Notes: generated by a model not told the origin, from the letters alone. Counted from the stretch's first letter, positions 1 to 12,982 are shown. The stretch is DNA of 64,000 bases from Hsuehochloa calcarea (GCA_036346395.1 CM070596.1:5124170-5188169); one strand, 5' to 3'. Made by a program: numbers and translations.

Positions 1-1
1 G

Positions 2-225
2 TCCTACAACACCTGGGCGGAGAAGACCAGCTTCCAGATAGGAGACCAGCTCTGTAAGTAGCAGCAGCAGCAGTAGCAGTGATACGCGTGCACTGATTGG
101 TGCATGTACAGCTGCTGCTTCGAGCTTCGTTTCGTTGCGTGATTTTGCTGTGTAATCGCATATGTGCAGTGTTCGCGTACCCCAAGGACAAGGACTCGGT
201 GCTGCTGGTGGAGCCGGTCACATAA
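2..225 (+). pseudogene. Phytocyanin (early nodulin-like) 3' end, partial and short
   Basis: The window opens inside a coding exon (2-53) reading SYNTWAEKTSFQIGDQL, ending at a GTAAGT donor. After an intron (54-169, acceptor TGCAG) the frame resumes at 170 as a stretch ending KDKDSVLLVEPVT and stops at 223-225. The pattern W-A-x-K-x-S-F-x-I-G-D-x-L-x-F-x-Y followed by KDSVLLV is the N-terminal half of the plastocyanin-like domain of early nodulin-like proteins, which are copper-fold, usually GPI-anchored wall or membrane proteins. In that family the chain continues past this point to a conserved Cys that forms a disulphide. Here a stop follows within a few residues, so the copy is truncated or a pseudogene. 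The start lies outside the window. Family assignment is fairly sure; gene status is not. Confidence 0.6.
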
Positions 226-982
226 GAAGCCTAGTTTGTGTTTACGGACAAAAGTGGAGAGGTAGCAGGCCTTAAGACTTGACCTCCGGATGCTTATCTC
301 ATCACGAGTTCGTCGCTGCCGAGAGGGGATGGAAAGGTATAACGGACGAGGTTATATACGAGAGCGCCGGACGCTGACTAGGGTTTAATGCAGAGGCCAT
401 AGGCTAGACCGAATCACATCCTCTATCGGACAATGATGGAGGGTTACATCGACTGTTACAGTGCAGAGAATGCGTTGCCCACACGGATTTGTAAAATAAC
501 GGAGTGCATCAACTGCTACAGTATCTTCAGGTACGGTGTAGCATACAGTGAAAAGGGCCGATCTAAGCCTGTGTTTTTGTCCGATGGATAGAAAGCAAAG
601 TCGTGATACCGTAGCACGGTGATTTTGATTCCCAACGTCCAAGGATGCGTTACCGACCCCTCTGCACGTGGAGCCGCCCGAAATGTCATGGGCAACTGCC
701 GGCTCAAACAGACCCTTACTTTAGTGTGTGTTTGGCCCGCAGGAAATAGTGGCCTGGATGGGCTTCTAGCTCACTAATCGTAATTGCTAACCAGTCAAGA
801 TTCGCTGAGCCAGTCTTCCTCCAACGCTTGTGCTGGTCGGCACAACTCGGTGGTTCAACGCTACTCATCTTTCTCTTCTTTTTTTAAACAAGAACGTTGG
901 CGTTGGTTTAAATTTTAAAAGTGGTTGTACATATATGCACGTCGTTCATGTATAGGTGGGAAACCATTCTTATAGTATTGCA

Positions 983-1015
<33 letters not shown>

Positions 1016-1090
1016 AGTTTTTAGTTTTAGATATCATAACATTGACCCAGGTGCCTGAGACCTAGTGTAGTCCCTGAGTGGGAGCGTATC
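226..1090. other. Intergenic stretch with (TA)n microsatellite
   Basis: No coding signal was recognised here. The only clear structure is a perfect (TA)n run at 988-1015. Reading frames in this stretch are short, with no family resemblance. Confidence 0.5.
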
Positions 1091-1104
1091 CAGGAGAATG
1101 GCGA

Positions 1105-1465
1105 GCATTTTTATTTTTAATCATTTTTAAAAAAATATTTTAAAGATAGTCTCTTTCTAACTTTATTTTTAATTCTGACTCTTTTGGTCACGGGCCATAT
1201 CACGCCATGAACCCGTGGCGTGACCAAACTGTGTTGTCACGCCACCAACCACTTTGGACGAGTCCGTTTTTGGTTAAATCATGTCATGCTAAGAGGAGTG
1301 GTGTGGCAGCACAGTTTGGCCACACCGCGATCGGTGGCGTGACAGCACAGTTTGATCACGTTACGGATCACCAAATAAGTCAGAGTTGAAAATAAAGTAA
1401 GATATATAATATCTTTAAAATATTTTTTTAAAAAGATTAAAGAATAAAAAGGATTCGAGAATGGC
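1105..1465. mobile_element. Foldback (inverted-repeat) MITE-like element
   Basis: The AT-rich arm at about 1110-1197 reads TTTTTAAAAAAATATTTTAAAGATA then TTTATTTT-AA-CTCTGACT and TTTGGT. It is matched in reverse complement by about 1371-1455. The arms share nearly the same order of blocks over about 85 bases and flank a loop rich in GGCGTGAC/GTCACGCC motifs (about 1195-1365). Long terminal inverted repeats around a short non-coding loop are typical of foldback or Mutator-type MITEs. No convincing target-site duplication could be fixed because the arm ends are blurred. Confidence 0.55.
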
Positions 1466-2320
1466 CGTGTGCAGGACACTGAGGTGATAGCTGCTAAGCT
1501 TGCATGGTACGTGTCATCTCTTCCGATGGCACGACCCACCATCAATTATGTCACTGTCCATACACGAAAAATAAAAGGGTCCGTCTATACAACATTCAAC
1601 TATTTTATCAACCCAAAACAGTTAAATTTTAGTTCATTTACAACTTCATTATACATAAATTACAGAAAATTATGTATGTAATTTTTGTTCTTGATCACTG
1701 TAATTATTATTGAAAGTCTTAATAACTTATATTTCCATCATATGAATCAAAATCTAACATATATTTTGAGATATTTAGCAAAAACAAAGACGAGAACAAA
1801 GATAAAAAATAAAATTATATACCAACAAAATACGACAATGTGGTGAGCCCGTTATGATCCGAAAAAAATTATAATAAATTTGGACTCAATTCATCGTATG
1901 TGAAGAAGTGCAAATCTCAAAGTACATTGAATAGATGAAAATTTGACTATTTTGACAAAAGAAAATCCTTAGCAATTCCGAAAATAAAATGCTCTTAATT
2001 CAATGCCAAAATGTGTGCATCAGCTTCGATCGTGTGCCCTAGAGTGCACGGCATTGCTGCACATCTCAGACGCTTCCATATATGGCCGGAGCGCCTGACA
2101 CGTCGCCGGGCCGTCGCTGTCGCGGGCGCGCCCCCTCATTAAACCATAAAAGCGCCATTCGCCGGCAGCGACCCCGACAGCGTGACGCACGCGTTAACTC
2201 CGCCTTGAACCGGCGGGCCGCGCCATCAGTCGCACTGCGGATGGCAAATGCCGCCATCGACAGCCCAACGACGCCCATGCGTGCGAGCTGCCGGAATCGT
2301 ACAGTTGTGTGATCCGCCTT
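1466..2320. other. Intergenic AT-rich DNA, then GC-rich upstream region
   Basis: 1466-2060 is AT-rich with no recognisable gene. From about 2060 the composition turns GC-rich ahead of the gene at 2535. Frames there (for example 2082-2312) are reciprocal on both strands and look like composition artefacts. Confidence 0.4.
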
Positions 2321-2379
2321 TGCGAGGAGGCGGCGACGCTGTCCGTATCTAATTCTGGCGTAGCTGCTGGCCCGGCCGG

Positions 2380-2386
2380 TATAAAT
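2380..2386 (+). promoter_or_regulatory. TATA box of the gene at 2535
   Basis: TATAAAT follows a GC-rich stretch and lies 149 bases before the ATG. A transcription start near 2410-2420 would leave a leader of about 120 bases, normal for a plant gene. Confidence 0.6.
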
Positions 2387-2534
2387 TCACACGCTTTGCC
2401 TTGAGGCTTGAGGTGGCCACACGCACTGTAAGCTCTCTACAGTTCCACACAAGCTACAAGTCGTACTAGTCACAAGCCTAGCTAGCTATAGCTACCTCAG
2501 CCTGTCTGCGAATCTGTAGCTAGGTGCGTGTAAC

Positions 2535-3167
<633 letters not shown>

Positions 3168-3187
3168 TTTCCCTTTACATCCACCAC

Positions 3188-3299
3188 GGGTAGCATAAAC
3201 CACGGAAGCATCCACCCACCTCGGGCAAAGATTAACCACGATCGCATCCACCCACCTCATTGGCGGCATTAACCACTTGATCGCATCCACCCACCTCGC
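3188..3299. repeat. Three-unit degenerate tandem repeat
   Basis: Three units of about 34, 36 and 39 bases each end in GCATCCACCCACCTC, with a variable part containing TTAACCAC or TAAACCAC. They sit between the poly-C gene and the Gypsy insertion at 3313. Confidence 0.6.
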
Positions 3300-3312
3300 C
3301 AATGAAAGACGC

Positions 3313-4334
3313 TGTGACGCCCGTGTCATTACCCTAGGTAATCACACTTAGGCATACGGATTACTATTATTCGCCCGCCAGAGAACACCGCTCCAACGAA
3401 TAGCAAGCCATTTTATCGTGGTTGCGCAGCCAGAACAATAAAATAGAAACGTACATCTTTATTACAAGAGTAGCCACATAAGACTAGGGTTCTTACTAAA
3501 GCTATTACACGAGATACAAAGGGAGCTCCGCCTGAGTCCTCTCAACTACCGCCTCCTACTCGCCCCACGAGTCAAAGATGGCTTCCATCTCGCCAGTCCT
3601 CGCCATCGGTGCCTTCTCCTCCCGCCATTGCATTGGTACTGCAATTTCTTCGCCCCACTCGGGATGGCTCCATTTGGACTAGGATCTAACAAAGGAGGAT
3701 ACTAACAAGGTTGAGTCTGTATACTCAAGAAGCATTAATAGCAAACAATGCACCGCATGACTGATCTCGGTCTTTATCACAAATTCTAAAATCATCTCAT
3801 TCGAAAATAAACATTAAAACATTAAGTTGCAATTTTAATTGAAAATACTACTAGTCACTCGAAAGAAGAAAGACTCTAGCGGTTCCGTAGACTCCAATCC
3901 AAGAGACCGCATGAATTCATGATTTGTATAGCATCGCGCAGTGCTTGCGCCACTTTACCCATAGCTATCTCGAACTCTTTATGAGCTAGGTCCATCGCAT
4001 TTCCTTTGATGCGACTTCAAGTTCGAATCTGAGACGTTTTCGTGTTACGTGATTAAGTCTCCACCCATTGTTTTCCGTCGGTGTCCGAAGCGCTGAGTCC
4101 TCCACCGAAGTTCCAACAATGTTGGTTGGGGCGGCTATCCTCCGAGCCCAACACTCCACCTTGACCGGCTATCCTCCGTGTCCAACATTCCTGTGGAGAA
4201 CGTAATTACGTAAACAGTAGCATTTTCGCCCACAAACGGGAAATGGTTGGCAATCGATTTTACGACATCCGACCGAGTAAGAGTTTTGTTAGTCCTTATA
4301 TTATAGTTTGTAGGTAAAGGGTCCCACCTCTTAC

Positions 4335-4365
<31 letters not shown>

Positions 4366-6776
4366 TCTTTTCTCAACCAAGGCCCCTTTACCCACATAGT
4401 AATTCTCATCTCATTCTCATCTTTCTTATCTTTCTCATCATCTCAATCCAATTTGATTTTGAGAAATAGTTTTGATGCTGAGACATATATGATAGAGCAA
4501 TATACGGTTTACATTTAAATTAGCTATATTGATGTTCAAGAGGATCGCTTGCCTTTAGAGTTTTTGGAAAGGTCGACGATGACGAATCTCTTATCGCCTT
4601 CTCTCGTTTACCGGAGCTCGCCCTCAAGCGAAGTGGCAATACAAATAATACGAGAGAAATACTTAGTGATTTTTGGTGATATGCGATAATAGATCATTAA
4701 TGCGACTTCTCTGTTAGCCAATTTTAATTTACAAATATTTTTCCAAAACCCGACTCGATTAGCAATTCCACTAAAATCCTATTTTAATTACCCTATTAAC
4801 CTTAATCTATTCAAAACCCTAATTAACCTAACTAATCACCCAAAACCCTAACCCTAGTTTCTAAATTACCTAACTACCCTCCCTTATTCTAACTCCCTAC
4901 CCCTAGCGCCTCTCCCCCTCTCTCGGCCCTTCTTCCGACTCTTCTTCTCCTCTCTCTCTCTCTCTCGGCTCCTCCGCGCTCCGCCGCCTGGGCCGCCATG
5001 CTCGCGGCCCACCTGGCCCACCCGCTCCGGTTTTCGAGCCGCCTCGTCGCTTCTTCTCTACCCGCACCGCTTCCCTCTGGATCTTTCCTCGTGCTCTCGC
5101 CGCTGCTCTCTACACCGCCCCGGCCGCCCGCCTCACCTGGCACTACTACCGCTCTCCTCGCTGCCCGCACGCTGCTTCGCCGGCCTCGCGGCTTCACGGT
5201 TTGGTTCACACCTCCTCCTCCTCTCTCTCTCAACTCCGCCCGACCGGCCGCTACCTCGGTCGCCGGCCGCCTCGGCCCGCCGCCGCCTGGCTCAAATCGC
5301 GCCTCCTCCCGGTCGCGCTCGAGCCCTGGCCTACTACCCGATTGGTTTACGCCATCGGTTTTGCTACGGTTGCTTTCTTTAGCATATATGGTTGATGCTA
5401 ATGTTCATATTAATTGGATGCATGCTCAAGTTCTGCCGGATTGGGTGGTTCGCCGTGGTGGGGTTGATGGTGGGGTTTACGTGTGGGAGGTAATACCCCA
5501 TCTCCTCCTCCTCTACTCCCGATCCCCTTGCTCTGTGATGAGAATGGATTCTTTGACCGTGATGCAAATGAGGTTGGGGTATAAATGGTTGATGTGCAAA
5601 ATGGGTAGTGCACCCTAATGGGATTTGAGTTCACCTTTTGTTGAAACGGGTTGGGATGGAAGAGGATGGCGCGTCGAAAGCTTTCGGGTGCTCTCCTCGC
5701 CTCCCGGCTTCTGGCTACCGGTGGTGGTCTTCTTCCTGCTCCCCGGTGCTTGGCCTCTTGCTCCTGTGTTCTTGCTCCTTCACTGGGAAGAAGCGGGAGG
5801 AGGGGAATGCACCGAAGGGCCTGTGTGTTGGTGGGAAAGGGAATGGCTTCAGGGAATGAGTCTGGGTGGCTTTCTCGGGCCGTGTTATGTCTTGAGGAGA
5901 TGAATGCAGGGGGTCATTTGGGGATGCATTTGTTATTCTTGGTGTTGGTGCTTTCTTGGGAATGCATTTGTCTTTGTTTTCAGGATGCATTCTTTGTGGT
6001 GGTCAGGTTGTTGCGTGGGAGATGCACTTTCGTGGGGAAATGCATTGTGGCTAGCTATATTGTCGGCTTGTCTTTGTTTCTTTGGGGTTTGGGCACGGCC
6101 AGGGGAGATGCACTTCGGTGCTGCTGCCTCCTGTGCTTGATATTTTGATGGCTTGCTCTGTGAGAGAGGCTCGGAAAATGGTGGCTGCACCCGGTGAAGC
6201 TTAGCTGAGGGTGTGGTTACCGGGGGTATGCACTGAGGGTTTGCATTTGTGGTTTCGGCAAATGCAAATAGTGGGTGTTGGGTTCTAATAGTACCGGATG
6301 ATGAGACCCACAGAAGTGACAGATGTCGAAGGATCTTGGGTGGTCTGGATATCTTGGCGATCAAGGGGCCGACTAACTCTGGTTGGTCTGGGAATCTTGA
6401 TTGCCAAGGGACCGACTACTCAGAGTACTCCGGATACTCTACTGCACTTCGGGAAATCTGACGGCCACTTTCTACGCTTTAACTTCTATACACTACGGCT
6501 CACAGAAATACTTTCAATTACGATTACTAACTAATTGCTGGTTTTCTTGCGAGCGAGGAAAACGGGTCGCGAGGTGGCTCTACTGGCAAAGCGCCAAAGA
6601 ACAAGGCGACAAGGAAACCGCACTACGATCGGCAAGAAGAGAAGAACTAGGGTTTTAGTTACTTATTGCCAAAAACATTGTAAATGCTTGTAAAACAAAT
6701 ATTGTAAAATCTTTTTGATGCAATGAAATGAAAATATTTTATGTTAACAAATATGCAAATGATGCGGGTCGTCACA
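3313..6776 (-). repeat. 3' LTR of the Gypsy element (3464 bp)
   Basis: Terminal TG...CA ends. In plus orientation the LTR starts TGTGACGCCCGTGTCATT and ends GGGTCGTCACA. It contains a CAT-trinucleotide microsatellite (4335-4365), CCCTAA-like motifs (about 4800-4860), a CT-rich and very GC-rich block (4880-5350), and a G-rich block with repeated GATGCATTT words (about 5880-6120). Long frames in the GC-rich block are not preserved in the sister LTR and are not genes. The sister LTR differs at scattered patches, see findings. Confidence 0.9.
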
Positions 6777-6790
6777 TCCTCCCCCCCTTG
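6777..6790 (-). other. Polypurine tract of the Gypsy element
   Basis: On the minus strand AAGGGGGGGAGGA lies directly before TGTGACGACC, the start of the 3' LTR. This is the expected place for plus-strand DNA priming and fixes the element's orientation. Confidence 0.85.
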
Positions 6791-7206
6791 GAAAAATTTC
6801 GTCCCCGAAATTGCAATCATCATGACGGTTTTTGGGCTAGGCTCACGAGTGCTTCCTTCTTTTCCACACGGCTTACGACGGGTGATCCTTCCACTGTATT
6901 TCTTTTGGTCAAAACTTCGGGTTCCTTAACTGACGGGTTTTTGTAGCAAGAGTCTTCACAGGGATCCTTTGAAAGTTGAACGTCTTGTAGAGAAGGGTCG
7001 AGATTTGTGTAGAAAGGTGAGGGTCACCTCAAATGGTTCCCTCTAGGTTCAAATATTGAGGTACTAGGGTTGGGTCTTGACTGACTTTTTGGTGGAAGCT
7101 TGCTGGAATACGCCATCTATACTTATTTGGAGAGCAGATGACTATTCCAATCAGTGGGTTCACTCCCAGGGATTTTCCAAAAATTCAGAATTTACAAGGT
7201 TATTCG

Positions 7207-8264
7207 CTAGCAATGCAGAAGATAAAAGGAGTGGGTTCTTTCAGCATTTAAAGGAATAATGTCCGAAGAGAGTGGAGGTAATAACGTACCCGTTATTACA
7301 CCTGAGGCTTCTCCAACCTGTTTGGCGGTCATGGAAAATAGGTGTGCCGGTTCCCCTTTTCCAGCTTCCTTCATGACGAGTTGGTTGTCTTCAGTCTGCT
7401 TCATGTAGGTGAGTTGTGGTGGTGCTGGAGCAGGTGGCTTTGGCCTAAATGCTGGTTGTGGTGGGGTTCCAAATGTCCTCCGGGGATTGGGACAATCAAT
7501 TTTACGATGTCCAAGCTGCCCACAATTGAAGCATGCACCTGTATCCTTCAGACAATCTTTCGTCATGTGGTTTCCTCTACACTTCCCACATTTAATTGCT
7601 AGGTACCGTTGTCGTTGGTTTGTCGGGTCCAAAAGGTGGGATGAAGGGTCGCTGCGAGGTGGTCCATATCTTGGTGGCGGTTGCTGAGACACAAAGGGAT
7701 GACGTCTAGGAGCAGATGAAAAATGGTGATCGGTTTTGGCCTTCTTCCTTCGCTCTTCGGTGAGGTTGGAGTATTCATTCTCCAGAATTATGGCTCTGTT
7801 GACTAGATCTTGGAATTCAGTGATTTTGTGGATGGATAGGAGCATCTTCAGATATGGATGCATTCCATCCAGAATTTCTATTTTCTTCTCCTGTCGACAT
7901 CACCGGAGCGTAGTGAAAGATCATTGAACCGACTCAAATATTCCACCATCTTTTCCCGCCTTGAGTTAGAGCTCAATTCCCGTTTCTTTAATTCCATTCG
8001 TCCAAAGAGGCACATGTGTTTTGGTGAAGCGATCTTGAATTCAGCCCAAGTGATGGGTTGCTCAACGACACGGCTGCGGTTGTAGTTAAGCCACCAAGTA
8101 GTAGGCCTGGTCCTGGCCGGTGGTGTGACGATACCGCATTTTCTCCACATTTGAGCATCCCATCAGATTCAACTTCTTCTATCTCCACCAACCAATCACT
8201 CGCGCCCAAGTGGATCAAGAGCTTTAGCAAAAGTGGTAGGGTGAGTTTGGAGAAAATCGCCTAG
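7207..8264 (-). pseudogene. gag: Gypsy gag remnant with two zinc knuckles
   Basis: Two overlapping minus-strand frames (7878-8150 and 7207-7863) give pieces of one gag polyprotein. The first has the W-x-N-Y...TWAEFK...MELKKREL...EYLSRFNDLS pattern of the gag core. The second continues with the helical linker (residues 1-45 of that frame) and two zinc knuckles, CGKCRGNHMTKDC at 92-104 and CFNCGQLGHRKIDC at 111-124. It ends near the start of where protease would begin. A further gag-like frame upstream (to about 8230) is out of phase, so at least two frameshifts separate the pieces. The knuckles would bind genomic RNA during particle assembly. No catalytic domain follows. Confidence 0.85.
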
Positions 8265-9095
8265 ACTAACCCCACGGACTGGTTGAGAGGTAGTAGGTGC
8301 TACTCGAGTTAATAGAGCTTCCATGAAACGGTTTTGGTTCTCCCGGCTTCTTTTTCCGAGTTCTCTAGGAATATGAGTACATCACCATTATGCCTAGGGA
8401 TCTGCTGCTCGTGGGTGGTCATATCTGGTTCCCGGAATGGTAGTAGCTGGAGGTTGACCAGGCCGACTCACCGGGTTCACCGCCGATTCTGTGTGGATGT
8501 CCATGCGCAGAGTCCCGCCTCAATTTCAATGCACGATCTTGACTTCCTTGGCCTTCCATCTTCCTTAACAAGCTGTTGGGGTAGAGATAAAGGTGTTACA
8601 CTTATCCGCAGAGGTTAACCGCGGGTGAGTTGGATTATGACATGCACATGTAATCAAATAACAATCAAGAAACAATGAGATGCAAAAGATCCAAACCATA
8701 TACTAGCCGAGTCTTTCGTGGCTCACCACGCTTGAGATCCTGCTTCAAGACCGCCCAAATCCACGTGTTTGGGATCGCCGTAGCTTGCCTCGAGTGCGAA
8801 CCTATGCTACCTCGATCCACGCGCCAGCACGCCGAGATCCGCTCGAGTCCACCCAAATCACATATGTGGGACTGCTCAGGGTTCATTCCTGAGTACGCCC
8901 AGGATTTCGCTCCTAGGTACGCCAGAGCTACACGCTCGGAGTGCCACGAACCACTCGTCCGGGAAATCTGATGTGCAGAAGTGAGACAAGACACCTTGAT
9001 ATAGAAGAAGAGGTAAAGAAGCTAAAGAGTATGGTCCAGACTTGTCCAAAATTGGAAAAGGTGTCCATACCAGAGTTCTACTCCATGCCTCTAGT

Positions 9096-9120
9096 CCAGG
9101 CACTAGGCTCTAAACCTTAT
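9096..9120 (-). other. Possible primer-binding site region, degenerate
   Basis: The minus strand reads ATAAGGTTTAGAGCCTAG, which resembles the TGGTATCAGAGCCTAG leader found after the 5' LTR of many grass Gypsy elements (initiator Met-tRNA primer). It lies about 355 bases inside the mapped LTR border rather than next to it, so either extra sequence was inserted or this is only a leader relic. Confidence 0.35.
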
Positions 9121-9475
9121 GGTACTGCACCCACAGCCTATATTTTCTATCCTAGGTTGAGTTGGAATCTAACCATCTACTCACAAAAGACAACCACACC
9201 GATCCTAAGACAACAACGCGTTTCCCCGCACTTTCTCGAAAGAAGGACTAACTTAGAGATGGTTCTACGTTAGCAGGAATGTCACTTTTAAGAAGAGGTA
9301 AGCTTTTCAACATAATATATATCTTTTTGAAAGAGGGCGGTTTGGAATCGAAATTGAAATGAAGGCAAGGATTAATAAAATAGTTAGTGCAATATAGCAA
9401 GCAAGAAGGGCATACTTAAGGTATTGCTACAGTTTCTATTTTATTAGCGTGGCCCGATCTTATTGCTCGATACAC

Positions 9476-10508
9476 TTAGACGCCCGTGTCATTACCCTAG
9501 GGTAATCACACTTAGGCATACGGATTACTATTCGCTCGCCTGTAGAACACCGCCCAACGAATAGCAAGCCATTTTATCGTGGTTGCGCATAACAATAATA
9601 TAGAAATCAGACATCTTATTACAAAGAGTAGCCACATAAGACTAGGGTTCTACTAAAGCTACTACACGATACAAAAGGGAGCTTCCCGCCTCGAGTCTCG
9701 CTCTCGAACTACCGCCTCCTACTGGCCCCACGAGTCAAAGATGGCTTCCATCTCGCCAGTCCTCGCCATCGGTGCCTTCTCCTCCCGCCACAAGCATTGG
9801 TACTGCAATTCCTTCGTCCCACTCGGGATGGCTCCTACCGACTAGGATCTAACAAAGGAGGATACTAACAAGGTTGAGTATGAAGTACTCAGAAGCATTA
9901 ATAGCAAACAATGCAATCGCATGACTGATCTCCGCCTTTATCACAAATTCTAAAATCATCTCATTCTGAAAATAAACATTAAAACATTAAGTTGCAATTT
10001 TAATTGAAAATACTACTAGTCACTCTGAAGAAGAAAGACTCTAGCGGTTCTCGTAGACTCCAATCCAAGAGACCGCATGAATTCATGATTTGTATAGCAC
10101 TGTGCAGCTTGCGCCACTTTACCCATAGCTATCCTGAACTCTTTATGAGCTAGGTCCATCGCATTTCCTTTGATGCGACTTCAAGTTCAGAATACAGACG
10201 TTTTCCAGGTTACGTGATTAAGTCTCCACCCATTGTTTTCCGTCGGTGTCCTCGAAGCGCACCAGCCTCCACCGAAGTTCCAATAATGTTGGTTGGGGCG
10301 GCTATCCTCCGAGCCCAACACTCCACCTTGGACCGGCTATCCTCCGTGTCCAACATTCCCGTTGTGGAGAACGTAATTACGTAAACAGGTAGCATTTTCT
10401 GCCCGCCGAAACGGGGAAATGGTTGGCACTGATTTTACGGCATCTGACCGAGTAAGAGTTTTGTTAGTCCTTATATTATAGCTGTAGGTAAAGGGTCCCA
10501 CCTCTTAC

Positions 10509-10539
<31 letters not shown>

Positions 10540-12982
10540 TCTTTTCTCAACCAAGGCCCCCTTTACCCACATAGTAATTCTCATCTCATTCTCATCTTTC
10601 TTATCTTTCTCATCATCTCAATCCAATTTGATTTTGAGAAATAGTTTTGATGCAGTACATATATGATAGAGCAATATACGGTTTACATTTAAATTAGCTA
10701 TATTGATGTTCAAGAGGATCGCTTGCCTTTAGAGTTTTGGAAAGGTCGACGATGACGAATCTCTTATCAGCTTCTCCTGTTGGCTGGAGCTCGTCCTCTG
10801 AAGCAGGGCGGGCAATACAAATAATACGTAGAGAAATACTTAGTGATTTTTGGTGATATGCGATAATAGACTGTTAATGCGACTTCTCATCTGTTAGCCA
10901 ATTTTAATTTACAAATATTTTCCAAAACCCGACTCGCTTAGCAATTCCCACTAAAATCCTATTTTAATTACCCTATTAACCTTAATCTATTCAAAACCCT
11001 AATTAACCTAACTAATCACCCAAACCCTAACCCTAGTTTCTAAATTACCTAACTACCCTCCTTATTCTAACTCCCTACCCCGCCGCCTCTCCCCACTCTC
11101 TCGCCCTTCTTCCCGACTCTTCTTCTCTCTCTCTCTCTCTCTCTCTCGGCTCCTCCGCGCTTCCGCCGCCTCTCATTCTGCGCCGCCTCGCGGCTCCACC
11201 TGGTCCACTCCCGCCCGGTTTTCCCGAGCCGCCTCGTCGCTTTTCTACCCGCACCGCTTCCTCGGATCTTCCTCAGTGCTCGCCGCCGCTCGCTCTCTAC
11301 ACCGCCCGGCCGCCTCGCCCACCCGGCACTACGCTCCTCGCGGCCGCTCGCGCTTCGCGCGCCGGCCTCCTGCGGCTTCACCGGTTTGTTCACACCCTCC
11401 GCCTCCTCTCTCTCAACTCGCCCGACCGGCCATAGCTCTCTCGGCTCGCCGGCCGCCCCACGCGCCGGCCGCCTGGCTCAAATCGCCGATTCCTCCCGGT
11501 CGCGCTCGAGCCTTGGCCTACTACCCGATTGGTTTCGCCATCGGGTTTTGCTACGGTTGCTTTCTTTAGCATATATGGTTGATGCTAATGTTCATATTAA
11601 TTGGATGCATGCTCAAGTTGCTGGATTGGGTGGTTCGGCCGTGGCTGGGGTTGATGGTGGGGGTTCGGCCGTGGGGAGGTAATACCCCATCTCCTCCTCC
11701 TCTACTCCCTGATCCCCTTGCTCTGTGATGAGAATGGATTGCTGCACTGTGATGCAAATGAGGTTGGGGGTATAAATGGTTGATGTGCAAAATGGGTAGT
11801 GCACCCTAATGGGATTTGAGTTCACCTTTTTGCTGAAATCTGGGTTGGGATGGAAGAGGATGGCAGTGCCGGCTTGCTGGTGCTCTCCTCAGCTCCTGGC
11901 TTCCTGGCTACCTGGTGGTGGTCTTCTTCCTGCTCCCTGGTGCTGGCCTCTTGCTCCTGTGTTCTTGCTCCTTCTGCTGGGAAGAACTGGGAGGAGGGGA
12001 ATGCACTGGAAGGGGCCTTGTGTGTTGGCTGGGAAAGGGGAATGGCTTCAGGGGGAATGAGTCTGGGGCTGGCTTTGCTGGCTGTGTTATGCTGCTGAGG
12101 GAGATGAATGCAGGGGCTGGCTGCTGGGGGGATGCATTTGCTGTTGCTGGCTGTTGGTGCTTTACTGGGGAATGCATTTGTGCTGTTTTTCAGGGGATGC
12201 ATTGCTGCGGCTGGCTGTGTTGCTTTGCAGGGGAGATGCACTTGCTGGGGGGAAATGCATTGCTGGCTAGCTATATTGCTGGCTTGTGCCGCTTTGTCGG
12301 GTTTGGGCACGCCAGGAGATGCACTTGTGTGCCGCCTCCTGTGCTTGATATTTTGATGGCTTGCTCGGAGAGAGGCTCGAAAATGGTGGTCGCACCCGGT
12401 GAAGCTTAGCTGAGGGTGTGGTTACCGGGGGTATGCACTGAGGGTTTGCATTTGTGGTTTCGGCAAATGCAAATAGTGGGTGTTGGGTTCTAATAGTACC
12501 GGATGATGAGACCCACAGAAGTGACAGATGTCGAAGGATCTTGGGTGGTCTGGATATCTTGGCGATCAAGGGGCCGACTAACTCTGGTTGGTCTGGGGAT
12601 CTTGATTGCCAAGGGACCGACTACTCAGGGTACTCCGGATACTCTACTGCACTTCGGGAAATCTGACGGCCACTTTCTACGCTTTAACTTCTATACACTA
12701 CGGCTCACAGAAATACTTTCAATTACGATTACTAACTAATTGCTGGTTTTCTTGCGAGCGAGGAAAACGGGTCGCGAGGTGGCTCTACGGGCAGGCGCTC
12801 AAAGAACAAGGCGACAAGGAAACTGCTACTACAGACGGCAAGAAGAGAAGAACTAGGGTTTTAGTTACTTATTGCCAAAAACATTGTAAATGCTTGTAAA
12901 ACAAATATTGTAAAATCTTTTTGATGCAATGAAATGAAAATATTTTATGTTAACAAATATGCAAATGATGCGGGTCGTCACA
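9476..12982 (-). repeat. 5' LTR of the Gypsy element (about 3507 bp)
   Basis: Collinear with 3313-6776 over its whole length, including the CAT microsatellite (10509-10539), CCCTAA motifs, GC-rich block and GATGCATTT-rich block. The end next to the interior is changed: TTAGACGCC instead of TGTGACGCC. Many differences from the sister LTR are small multi-base patches rather than single substitutions. Confidence 0.9.

Larger units (their letters stand above)
3313..12982 (-). mobile_element. Gypsy-type LTR retrotransposon, internally deleted, minus strand
   Basis: Two long direct repeats (3313-6776 and 9476-12982) bound a 2.7-kb interior. On the minus strand the LTR begins TGTGACGACCC and ends with TCACA at the 3313 copy. 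A purine tract borders the 3' LTR and a gag remnant with zinc knuckles lies inside, both pointing to the minus strand. Bases flanking the element are GACGC (3308-3312) and CACGC (12983-12987), a 5-bp target duplication with one mismatch, so this is one insertion. No protease, reverse transcriptase, RNase H or integrase is present; movement would need enzymes in trans. LTR length and gag type fit Tekay/Del-like chromoviruses, but without pol that is tentative. Confidence 0.9.

Noticed and set aside
4800..4860. CCCTAA-rich words in the LTRs (also near 10995-11035 and 50270-50365) as interstitial telomere DNA
   Set aside because: The words are irregular, interrupted and occur at the same place in every LTR copy, so they are LTR sequence, at most telo-box-like promoter motifs.
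4889..6364. Long frames inside the GC-rich part of the 3.5-kb LTRs (and their counterparts at 11067-12569 and 50481-51223)
   Set aside because: They are not kept in frame between the LTR copies and have no domain likeness; CT- and GC-rich composition explains them.
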